The notes under the pieces are model-generated. The model searched no databases, had not been told where the DNA came from, and worked only from the letters and a program-made list of their open reading frames with translations. The translations under genes were made by a program, and so were the position numbers. A stretch of 5,766 nt of DNA from an uncultured Bacillota bacterium (GTDB taxonomy: Bacteria > Bacillota > Clostridia > Peptostreptococcales > Anaerovoracaceae): NCBI GenBank assembly GCA_902465215.1, contig CABQMM010000095.1, forward strand, positions 1-5,766. Direction: 5' to 3'. This document shows, one piece after another, positions 1-5,502 of the stretch (within the stretch, counting starts at the first letter, position 1; the number at the start of each line of letters is the position of its first letter).

Positions 1-1224
1 CATGCGCTGAAAATATGTACCACCCGCGAAGGTCAGCCGCTTCTTATAGCCGTCCTCCTGACCGAGCATGAAGTTGGCGAAGCTGATGATGTCGCCGACC
101 GCCAGCTCTTCCGGCAGCTCCAGTAAAGGCTTTCCGTCCGCCATCCGGCTCGCATTATAGCCTGCCAGCGAGCCTGTTGTAATGGCTTCGGTATGGCCGA
201 CGAAAAAGCCTGATTTTTCACCGCCTAAGAACAAATTCTCAATTTCGTCGGCTTTCAGATATTCGTCGCGAAGGCCGACTGACATATAGCGGATGGAATT
301 GCCTTTGCCTCCCGCGTACGGATCGACAAAGCGAGCGTTCTCAAAGCCTTCGACCTTCCGAAGGTCTGAGAGGTTAAAATAGGAAGTCATTAACTTTGCG
401 TGGCCGGTGTCAATCAGAATGATGTTTTCTGCGAATGGGTCAAGCGCGTACTGCTGGCAGACCTTTTGGCTGAGTTTGTCTTTGTTGACCATCTCAGGCG
501 GAAGCGGCACGACTGCGAAACCTTCTTTATCCAGCTTTTTTTGGAGTTTCGGGCTGAGCGTGCGCTTTTCGAGCTTGCAAGAGCCGCTGAAGGCGCCGGG
601 TCTGCCATTCAGCCGTTCGCCGTGCACATCGTAGCAGCCCGCCCGTTCCGTCAAGCTGACACGCGGGCCGAACGCCGGGCAGCGCAGCACGCACATTGAG
701 CAGCCGTTTCCGTATTTCGTGCAGTTGCCCATCGGACCCGTCGAGCCTGTGGTCTCCACGAAAACATCGCCGTCAATTTCCACTGTTTCGTATTCTCCAT
801 CGTGATTCAGCTGCACCGCTGTGACAGAGCGGATACGCACAGCACCGTCTTCTGTTTTTTCAGTCACGACATCTACAGCACGGCACATCAGACGAAGCTC
901 AATGCCGAGCTTCACGAGAAGGCGGCGCACCTCAGGTTCCACGAGCGCCACATCATAAAAGCTTGCATGGTCATGCCCCGGAAAATCAACATTTTTATGC
1001 GTGCTGAGCCTGTCGGTAATCTCGAAAAGCTCCGAAGCACCAAGTGCGATGTTTTCCTCCGCAGCGGTGAAACGCCCGTTGTTTCGCATGATTCCGCCGA
1101 CATTTCCAAGCCCGAGCAGCAGATCTGTTTTTTCCAAAAGCACTGCCTCATGCCCCTGCTTGACCGCCCGGATTGCCGCCGCGCAGCCGGACCAGCCTGC
1201 CCCCGTTATAACAATTTTGCTCAT
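1..1224 (-). CDS. FAD-dependent oxidoreductase, GidA/TrmFO-like, with four-cysteine motif (C-terminus cut off)
   Basis: An open frame of 408 codons runs from the ATG at 1222-1224 to the left edge with no stop, so the C-terminus is missing. The N-terminus is a classic FAD-binding Rossmann fold: KIVITGAGWSG at residues 3-13, with the acidic residue that would bind the FAD ribose at E31. A second flavin-family block lies near residues 331-344 (LFLGGEKSGFFVGH) and is followed by a TGSLAGYNASR stretch, reminiscent of the C-terminal FAD region of GidA/TrmFO-type flavoproteins. Between them, residues 168-183 carry C-x6-C-x2-C-x3-C-P (C168, C175, C178, C182), a likely iron-sulfur ligand set; C197 and C216 follow. 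The start is supported by a strong GGGAGGAGG ribosome binding site 9 bases upstream. It overlaps the stop of the PyrK-like gene by 4 bases, so the two are likely co-translated and act together as a redox pair. The substrate is unknown. It is probably not TrmFO itself, because of the cysteine motif and the partner gene. Confidence 0.85.
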   Translation of the reverse strand, partial: MSKIVITGAGWSGCAAAIRAVKQGHEAVLLEKTDLLLGLGNVGGIMRNNGRFTAAEENIALGASELFEITDRLSTHKNVDFPGHDHASFYDVALVEPEVRRLLVKLGIELRLMCRAVDVVTEKTEDGAVRIRSVTAVQLNHDGEYETVEIDGDVFVETTGSTGPMGNCTKYGNGCSMCVLRCPAFGPRVSLTERAGCYDVHGERLNGRPGAFSGSCKLEKRTLSPKLQKKLDKEGFAVVPLPPEMVNKDKLSQKVCQQYALDPFAENIILIDTGHAKLMTSYFNLSDLRKVEGFENARFVDPYAGGKGNSIRYMSVGLRDEYLKADEIENLFLGGEKSGFFVGHTEAITTGSLAGYNASRMADGKPLLELPEELAVGDIISFANFMLGQEDGYKKRLTFAGGTYFQRM

Positions 1225-2219
1225 TGTAAATTTCCTCCTCCCACACATTTGCATTCTTTGACGGTCTGCCCGTCTTTATCCGTATGGCTACAGGAACCGC
1301 AGATTCCAAGCCCGCAGCAGATATTCGCATGATTGGCAACGATGAAGCAGCGCCCCGAGCTTTCCACAGAAGGCACCGGATTGGTGACGAGCTTTCCACT
1401 GTCTCTGAGCTTTCGCACAACCTGATTCGTATAATACGGTGAGGCAAGAAACATCACCTGATCGTACAGATCAAGCATACCCATCACCGTCTCCATTTCC
1501 GACGCCAGATGAATGTAATTGTAACGAATTTGACCATTTTTGCCCCCTGCGGTTTTCACATAATCGCCGATAAATTCCTCCGTGATTTTGTCATCGTCGA
1601 TGAAAAGATTGATTTTGGCAGGGTTTTCGCCCGCCAGATAGGTTGAAATATTCAAAAAAGGCGCAAGCGCTGTGCCTTTTGCGATTACCAGTAAAGGCTT
1701 ACTGTGGTCAATTTTGCCCGCAGTCTTGAGCCCGCCGTAGAACGGTCCCTTGATGCTCCAGAATTTATTCAAAGGATTCATAAGCTGCATCGTCTTTACC
1801 CCTAAAGGCTGCACCGCCACCTCAATATAGGGTCTCGGCCCGATGAGAAACCGCCTTTTTTCGACCGCATAGGACGAGCGGAGCACCGAAAGCGGCACCA
1901 TATAGCCCATGATTTCCGCCAAAATATAGGTCCCCAGCCTGTGGCACTGCTGTGCGAAGCCCGCTGACACTTCCAGCCGTACGACTGTAAGATTTTTTGA
2001 ATAGTTTTTCTGGTGTACGACCTCCGCCGGAATCGCCATCGTCAAAGGCTGAGGTTTTCCGCCGTTTAAGGCAAGCTCGCCGTAAGGGCAGGTTCCGCTC
2101 CACTGTATGCTGCACCCGCATTCGCCTGTGCGCAGCATTCCGCAGGTGTAGCACTGCCCCGCCGTCGTCAGATGACAGGGACATTTCACCGAGCCCCTGT
2201 CCACACACTTATACTCCAT
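1221..2219 (-). CDS. PyrK-like FAD/[2Fe-2S] electron-transfer protein (sulfide/dihydroorotate dehydrogenase-like) with Cys-rich N-terminus
   Basis: The 332-residue protein resembles the electron-transfer subunits of dihydroorotate dehydrogenase B (PyrK) and NfnA/sulfide dehydrogenase, which carry electrons between NAD(P)H and a partner flavoprotein through FAD and a [2Fe-2S] cluster. Residues about 70-165 form the FAD-binding barrel, ending in a GPFYGG motif (158-163). Residues about 174-295 form the nucleotide-binding domain. The C-terminus has C302-x4-C307-x2-C310-x14-C325, the PyrK [2Fe-2S] spacing. Two things are unusual. The first 44 residues hold eight cysteines in two C-x7-C-x-C-x7-C modules (5-23 and 26-44), which makes the protein longer than typical PyrK (about 260). 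The loop that is normally glycine-rich (GGGxGxxP) reads AKGTALAP at 180-187. The start has AAGGAGG 8 bases upstream and lies one base beyond the carboxypeptidase stop; the stop overlaps the next ATG. The likely partner is the downstream flavoprotein. It is unlikely to serve pyrimidine synthesis, since no pyr genes are nearby. Confidence 0.88.
   Translation of the reverse strand: MEYKCVDRGSVKCPCHLTTAGQCYTCGMLRTGECGCSIQWSGTCPYGELALNGGKPQPLTMAIPAEVVHQKNYSKNLTVVRLEVSAGFAQQCHRLGTYILAEIMGYMVPLSVLRSSYAVEKRRFLIGPRPYIEVAVQPLGVKTMQLMNPLNKFWSIKGPFYGGLKTAGKIDHSKPLLVIAKGTALAPFLNISTYLAGENPAKINLFIDDDKITEEFIGDYVKTAGGKNGQIRYNYIHLASEMETVMGMLDLYDQVMFLASPYYTNQVVRKLRDSGKLVTNPVPSVESSGRCFIVANHANICCGLGICGSCSHTDKDGQTVKECKCVGGGNLQ
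1234..1242 (-). promoter_or_regulatory. Ribosome binding site of the GidA/TrmFO-like gene, inside the PyrK-like gene
   Basis: On the minus strand GGGAGGAGG stands 9 bases before the ATG at 1224. It is formed by the glycine codons of the C-terminal GGGNLQ of the upstream gene. With the ATGA stop/start overlap this indicates translational coupling and roughly matched output of the two redox proteins. Confidence 0.8.
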
Positions 2220-2220
2220 A

Positions 2221-3120
2221 TTATTTTCCTCCTTGTTGAAATCCGTAATCCATCAGCGCATAGGCATCGTTAAACCAGTTTCCGTCACGAAGCACTACCG
2301 CAATCATTTCCTTATCATCCCGCTTGGCCGAGGCGACGAGAGTTCTGCCGGAAGCTTTGGTAAATCCGATTTTGATACCGGTCGCCCCGTCGTATTGAAA
2401 GACGGTTTTGTTTTTGTTGTGGAAACTCCGGCTTCCGTCCGCATTCTGCCAGTCCTTTGTACTGACAATTTTGCGAAAATCGTCCCTCTTCATCGCTTTG
2501 CGCGCAATCCGCGCCAAATCCGCCGCCGTCGTATAGTGATTCTCCTCATAAAGCCCGCTTGGATTCGTGAAATGCGTACCGCTGCAGCCGAGCGTCTCCG
2601 CCTTCTCATTCATCATCGACACGAACGAAGAAAGGCTGCCGCCCACGCACATTGCAAGCGCCGTCGCACTGTCATTTCCTGACTGCAGCATCAGCCCGTA
2701 AAGCAGTTCCTCAATGCTTATTCTCTCCCCTTTTTTCAAATATATTGAAGAGCCTTCGATTCCGACGGCCTCTTCGGGAATGATGACCTCGCTGTCCATG
2801 CTAAGGCCCAGTTCGTCTAATTTTTCTAAAACCACGAGCGCAGTCATAATCTTCGTCGTGCTCGCAGGATAGCCCTTCGCATTTGCATTCTTTTCATATA
2901 GAATCTGTCCGCTTTCGTCGATGAGCGCCGCGCTCTCTGCAGACACAGATGGCGGGCTTATCTCCGGGTGCAAGCCAACCGTCGTTTCGGCTTGCACCCC
3001 GGTTTTCTCCATCATACGGTCAGCCTCTCGCGGACTGATTCCCAGACCACCGAGTGCGCCGAACAAGAAGGCTCCGCATATGAGTACAACGCATATTTTA
3101 TTTTTACTGTTTCTGTCCAT
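2221..3120 (-). CDS. D-alanyl-D-alanine carboxypeptidase (DacF-like, peptidase S11), short single-domain form
   Basis: This serine penicillin-binding protein would remove the terminal D-alanine from peptidoglycan stem peptides outside the membrane. The three active-site motifs are visible: S87-T-T-K90 (SxxK, nucleophile S87), S147-G-N149 (SxN), and K250-I-G252 where the family normally has KTG. Residues 1-8 are basic and about 9-28 are hydrophobic, giving a signal peptide or membrane anchor. The stretch of about 30 residues before the catalytic domain is a linker. At 299 residues the protein ends just after the catalytic fold. It lacks the C-terminal beta-rich PBP5_C domain and the amphipathic anchor of full-length DacA/DacF (about 380-440), so an uncleaved N-terminus may hold it at the membrane. 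The start at 3120 gives the proper signal sequence; the only ribosome binding site is a GGGAG 7 bases upstream, inside a terminator-like hairpin. One base separates its stop from the PyrK-like gene, so all three are probably co-transcribed. The class is clear; the exact dac paralogue is not. Confidence 0.93.
   Translation of the reverse strand: MDRNSKNKICVVLICGAFLFGALGGLGISPREADRMMEKTGVQAETTVGLHPEISPPSVSAESAALIDESGQILYEKNANAKGYPASTTKIMTALVVLEKLDELGLSMDSEVIIPEEAVGIEGSSIYLKKGERISIEELLYGLMLQSGNDSATALAMCVGGSLSSFVSMMNEKAETLGCSGTHFTNPSGLYEENHYTTAADLARIARKAMKRDDFRKIVSTKDWQNADGSRSFHNKNKTVFQYDGATGIKIGFTKASGRTLVASAKRDDKEMIAVVLRDGNWFNDAYALMDYGFQQGGK
2228..2234 (-). promoter_or_regulatory. Ribosome binding site of the PyrK-like gene, inside the carboxypeptidase gene
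   Basis: AAGGAGG on the minus strand lies 8 bases before the ATG at 2219 and overlaps the last Gln-Gly-Gly-Lys codons of the carboxypeptidase. It confirms this start and suggests that the genes form one transcription unit. Confidence 0.8.
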
Positions 3121-3157
3121 AAAAAAACTCCCATCAACAGTTTACTTGCTGATGGGA
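3121..3157 (-). terminator. Rho-independent terminator after scpB
   Basis: On the minus strand an 8-bp perfect stem (bases 3150-3157 with 3129-3136) extends through a G-U wobble and two more pairs to 11 bp, closing a 7-base loop. It is followed by G and seven T residues (3127-3121). The inner pair at 3149/3137 is G-U in minus-strand RNA but A-C in plus-strand RNA, so the hairpin is better formed in the minus direction. It lies 16 bases after the scpB stop and should end the mtnA/EamA/scpAB unit. The plus strand also has a short T run beyond the stem, so weak bidirectional use is possible, but no plus-strand gene needs it. Confidence 0.8.
3128..3132 (-). promoter_or_regulatory. Ribosome binding site of the carboxypeptidase gene, sequestered in the terminator hairpin
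   Basis: GGGAG on the minus strand is followed by seven T residues and then the ATG at 3120, an ideal distance for a ribosome binding site. Four of its five bases are in the 3' arm of the terminator stem, so a folded transcript would hide it. No other purine-rich site precedes this start. Confidence 0.5.
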
Positions 3158-3173
3158 ATTTTTATTCATAATT

Positions 3174-3776
3174 TTAAAACTCTATCGTCATCTGCCCCGC
3201 TGCAACCGGGTCCAGTTCCTCGCCGCCGGTCTCCACCTCGATGTCATCGTTAATCACGCTTTCGATATCCTCGATGTCCGGAAGTTCCTTCAGATTCGTA
3301 AATCCGAAATTCTTAAGAAAAGCATCCGTCGTTCCATAAAGGAGCGGCCTTCCGATTGCCGTCGAGCGGCCGACTTCCTTAATCAAATCTTTTTTCATCA
3401 GCCCCTCAACCACACGGTCGCATTTGATTCCGCGAATCGCTTCCATTTCGCCCTTTGTCACGGGCTGTTTGTATGCGATAATTGCCAGAACCTCCAGCGC
3501 CGACTGGGAAAGCTTCTTCGACTTGACCGGAGTGCAGAGCCTGCGCACATAGTCCGCATTTTCCTCACGCGTCACGAACTGAAACGCTTTGTTGACCTCG
3601 CGAATCACGATGCCCCTGCCCTCCTGCTCGTACTCCGCCTGCAGCTCCTTGAAATACGCATAAGCATCTTCTTTGCTTATATTAAACACATCGGCAGCCA
3701 TCTTCGCCTCCAAAGGCTCACCCCATGTAAACATCATGGACTCCATTGCCGATTTAATTGCTTTGTTTGCTGTCAT
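3174..3776 (-). CDS. scpB: Segregation and condensation protein B (ScpB)
   Basis: The 200-residue protein matches the usual ScpB length. ScpB is the accessory subunit that binds ScpA as a dimer in the SMC-ScpA-ScpB complex, which compacts and segregates the chromosome. Two winged-helix domains are expected, at about 1-80 and 85-165. The second holds the most recognisable family sequence: SQSALEVLAIIAYKQPVTKGE, an IRG step, and GRPLLYGTT with DAFLKNFG at 142-158. The tail from about 165 is acidic and probably disordered. The ATG at 3776 overlaps the end of scpA by 23 bases. An AGGAGG at 3789-3794 stands 12 bases upstream, longer than ideal, but no better start is seen. The family assignment is firm; smc itself is not in the window. 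Confidence 0.97.
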   Translation of the reverse strand: MTANKAIKSAMESMMFTWGEPLEAKMAADVFNISKEDAYAYFKELQAEYEQEGRGIVIREVNKAFQFVTREENADYVRRLCTPVKSKKLSQSALEVLAIIAYKQPVTKGEMEAIRGIKCDRVVEGLMKKDLIKEVGRSTAIGRPLLYGTTDAFLKNFGFTNLKELPDIEDIESVINDDIEVETGGEELDPVAAGQMTIEF

Positions 3777-4530
3777 TCTCTTTCCATTCCTCCTGTACTC
3801 GCTCGCCTGCGCTCACTTCAATATCTCCGTAGGTTGCGCGCTGCTCGACCTTCACTGCACGCGCTTTTGCCATTTCCAGCAGCGACATGAAAGTCACCAC
3901 TACATCATAGCGGTCTTTTTTATCCTGAATAAAATCTTTGAAGCTGAAAACCTGTCCAATTTTCGTGCGAACCGTCTTTAAGATGGAAGAAATCCGCTTT
4001 TCCATGCTCGCCCGCTCGCGCTCGATTCTCGTATAGTGCTTTCTTACCGCTTCCACGCGCTGTTTTTTCTGAATAAAAAGGCTGAAAGCCGAAGCAAAAT
4101 CCTTCAGACCGAGGCTCAAATACTCGTCCGGGTTGTCCAGATACTGCGAAATATCCTCCTGTGGCTTTTCAAAAATGTTGAAACTGCGCTCCTCACGCTG
4201 CTCGAGCAGTTCGGCAATTTGCTTAAATTGCTTGTATTCCACGAGCCTTGCAACGAGTTCAGTTCTCGGGTCCTCCTCCACAAGAGTCTGTCCATCCTCC
4301 GTCATTCTCGGCAAAATCATCTTCGACTTAATCTCAATCAAAGACGACGCAAGCACCATAAACTCCGCCGCCAAAGCCACATCTCGTTCCTCCATGGCTT
4401 TGATATACGCCAGATATTGAGTTGTAATTTCGCTGATTTTGATGTCATAAATGCTCATTTCCGCATTTTCAATCAAATACACCAGCAAATCGAAAGGTCC
4501 CTCGAAGGACTGCAGTTTGACTTTATACAT
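3754..4530 (-). CDS. scpA: Segregation and condensation protein A (ScpA), kleisin subunit
   Basis: This 258-residue kleisin bridges the two heads of the SMC dimer and recruits ScpB. The N-terminal block FEGPFDLLVYLI (residues 9-20), followed by IYDIKISEIT and then LAAEFMVLASSLIEIKSKMILP, is diagnostic of ScpA and forms the helical bundle that contacts the SMC neck. A charged, helical middle (about 95-190) holds the ScpB-binding part. The C-terminal winged helix (about 200-245, with VVVTFMSLLEMAKARAV) binds the SMC head. The start at 4530 is preceded by GGAG (4537-4540) at 6 bases and AGGAGT just upstream of that. Only 3 bases separate it from the EamA gene stop, and it overlaps scpB by 23 bases, so the three are probably co-transcribed. 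Length and motifs are normal. Confidence 0.97.
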   Translation of the reverse strand: MYKVKLQSFEGPFDLLVYLIENAEMSIYDIKISEITTQYLAYIKAMEERDVALAAEFMVLASSLIEIKSKMILPRMTEDGQTLVEEDPRTELVARLVEYKQFKQIAELLEQREERSFNIFEKPQEDISQYLDNPDEYLSLGLKDFASAFSLFIQKKQRVEAVRKHYTRIERERASMEKRISSILKTVRTKIGQVFSFKDFIQDKKDRYDVVVTFMSLLEMAKARAVKVEQRATYGDIEVSAGERVQEEWKENDSKQSN

Positions 4531-4533
4531 GCC

Positions 4534-5451
4534 TTACTCCGACTCCTGTTCAAATTTGTTGTATACAAGCAATGCAGCGACTACAATAATGCAGCCGACA
4601 ACTTCCGCGCCCGACGGTATCTGACGCAGCATGAGAAATGCAAGAAGCGTCGAAAATACCGGATCTCCTGTTTCCCATGCAGATACATAAAGAGAACTTA
4701 CATGACCCATGCAAAGGTTGAAAACAGCATGTGAGCCAATTTGGCAAATGAAAGCCAGACAAAGTATGTAAACATAGTCCATAGTCGGATAGCCGGTAAG
4801 CGGAGTGCCCGAAAAAATATTTGAAAGTGCAAAACAAATCCAGCATGATGCGAATACCAGCATAACATAGATGCTGCCTTCCACCGACTGTCTGACCTTG
4901 CCACCGATTGCGAAATACACGCCCATACAGATTCCTGCCGCCAATGCCAGCAGGTTACCTGATAACTTTCCGCCCGAAAGCGTCGAAAGGTCGGAACATA
5001 TAATCAAGACGCCCCCACCGAGCGCTACAATAATCGCCAATACAGACTTCCATGAAATTCTTTTTCTATAAATGAAAACGGTAATAAAAATTACGACCAG
5101 TGGGTGAAATGACGCTAGAACCGCTGCACTAGCAACATTGGTAAGTTTCACTGAGGAATACCATGTGTAGTAGTGCATGAAGAGAAATGCTCCCGAAATA
5201 AAGCTGAGAAGCAGTTCTTTCTTGGACACCTGCGCAAGCTGCTTTCTTTTGTCCGCATTCGCCAATATCGGGATTGCAAAAAACGGCACCGCTATAGTCA
5301 GTCTCCAAAATCCGATGATTGTCGGAGGTGCTGAAATAAGTACACCAAAGTTACCCGATGTCGCACCGCAGAGTACCGCAACGATAACCAGTATCTTTGC
5401 ATATTTGTCTATAAAACTTTTCTTTTCACCAATTTGATTCAACTCGCTCAT
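4534..5451 (-). CDS. EamA/DMT-superfamily transporter (ten-helix permease)
   Basis: The 305-residue protein is an integral membrane transporter with about ten hydrophobic segments in two EamA repeats, roughly 20-152 and 165-300. Visible family signs are the FWRL of helix 2 (48-51), the end of the first repeat with ASAAVLASFHPLVVIF, the GGGVLII of helix 5, and the C-terminal WETGDPVFSTLLAF followed by a final hydrophobic helix. Members of the drug/metabolite transporter superfamily export or import small metabolites such as amino acids, nucleosides or drugs, but the substrate cannot be read from the sequence. The start at 5451 follows a weak AAAGG (5456-5460); the short charged N-terminus before the first helix fits it. 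It lies 51 bases after mtnA with no terminator between, and 3 bases before scpA. A link to methionine salvage is only suggested by position. Confidence 0.93.
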   Translation of the reverse strand: MSELNQIGEKKSFIDKYAKILVIVAVLCGATSGNFGVLISAPPTIIGFWRLTIAVPFFAIPILANADKRKQLAQVSKKELLLSFISGAFLFMHYYTWYSSVKLTNVASAAVLASFHPLVVIFITVFIYRKRISWKSVLAIIVALGGGVLIICSDLSTLSGGKLSGNLLALAAGICMGVYFAIGGKVRQSVEGSIYVMLVFASCWICFALSNIFSGTPLTGYPTMDYVYILCLAFICQIGSHAVFNLCMGHVSSLYVSAWETGDPVFSTLLAFLMLRQIPSGAEVVGCIIVVAALLVYNKFEQESE

Positions 5452-5478
5452 CTCGCCTTTCTTTCATTTTTTGCGCTT

Positions 5479-5498
5479 TTAATTCCGCTTAATTCCGC
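5479..5498 (-). repeat. Tandem 10-bp direct repeat in the mtnA-EamA spacer
   Basis: GCGGAATTAA occurs twice in a row on the minus strand, in the 51-base spacer between the mtnA stop and the transporter start. The unit equals about one helical turn, so the two copies would face the same side of the DNA. This could be an operator, but two short A/T-rich copies may also be chance. No convincing promoter or terminator is seen in this spacer. Confidence 0.5.
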
Positions 5499-5502
5499 AT
5501 TC

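Noticed and set aside
802..1332. Plus-strand open frame of 176 codons
   Set aside because: It lies opposite the two redox genes, whose minus-strand frames have clear family motifs. The product is rich in Cys, His and Arg and has no recognisable fold.
1822..2208. Minus-strand alternative frame of 128 codons
   Set aside because: It overlaps the PyrK-like gene in another frame; the real frame carries the conserved cysteines and flavin motifs.
1221..2219. Assignment of the PyrK-like gene as true pyrK for pyrimidine synthesis
   Set aside because: No pyrD or other pyr genes are near, the N-terminus carries an extra cysteine module, and the partner is a GidA/TrmFO-like flavoprotein.
2233..2682. 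Plus-strand open frame of 149 codons
   Set aside because: It is the shadow of the carboxypeptidase gene, with no ribosome binding site and an arginine- and histidine-rich product.
3064..3087. Possible lipobox around C10 or C15 in the carboxypeptidase signal segment
   Set aside because: The residues before C15 are V-L-I, without the required small residue at -1, and C10 is too close to the N-terminus. A normal signal peptide or anchor fits better.
3160..3200. Promoter for the carboxypeptidase gene (ATGACG, 15 bases, TATGAA on the minus strand)
   Set aside because: Only four of six bases match each consensus box and the spacing is short, so it is not strong enough to annotate.
4036..4734. Plus-strand open frame of 232 codons
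   Set aside because: It runs antisense across scpA and the end of the transporter gene, both firmly identified, and its product looks like no protein family.
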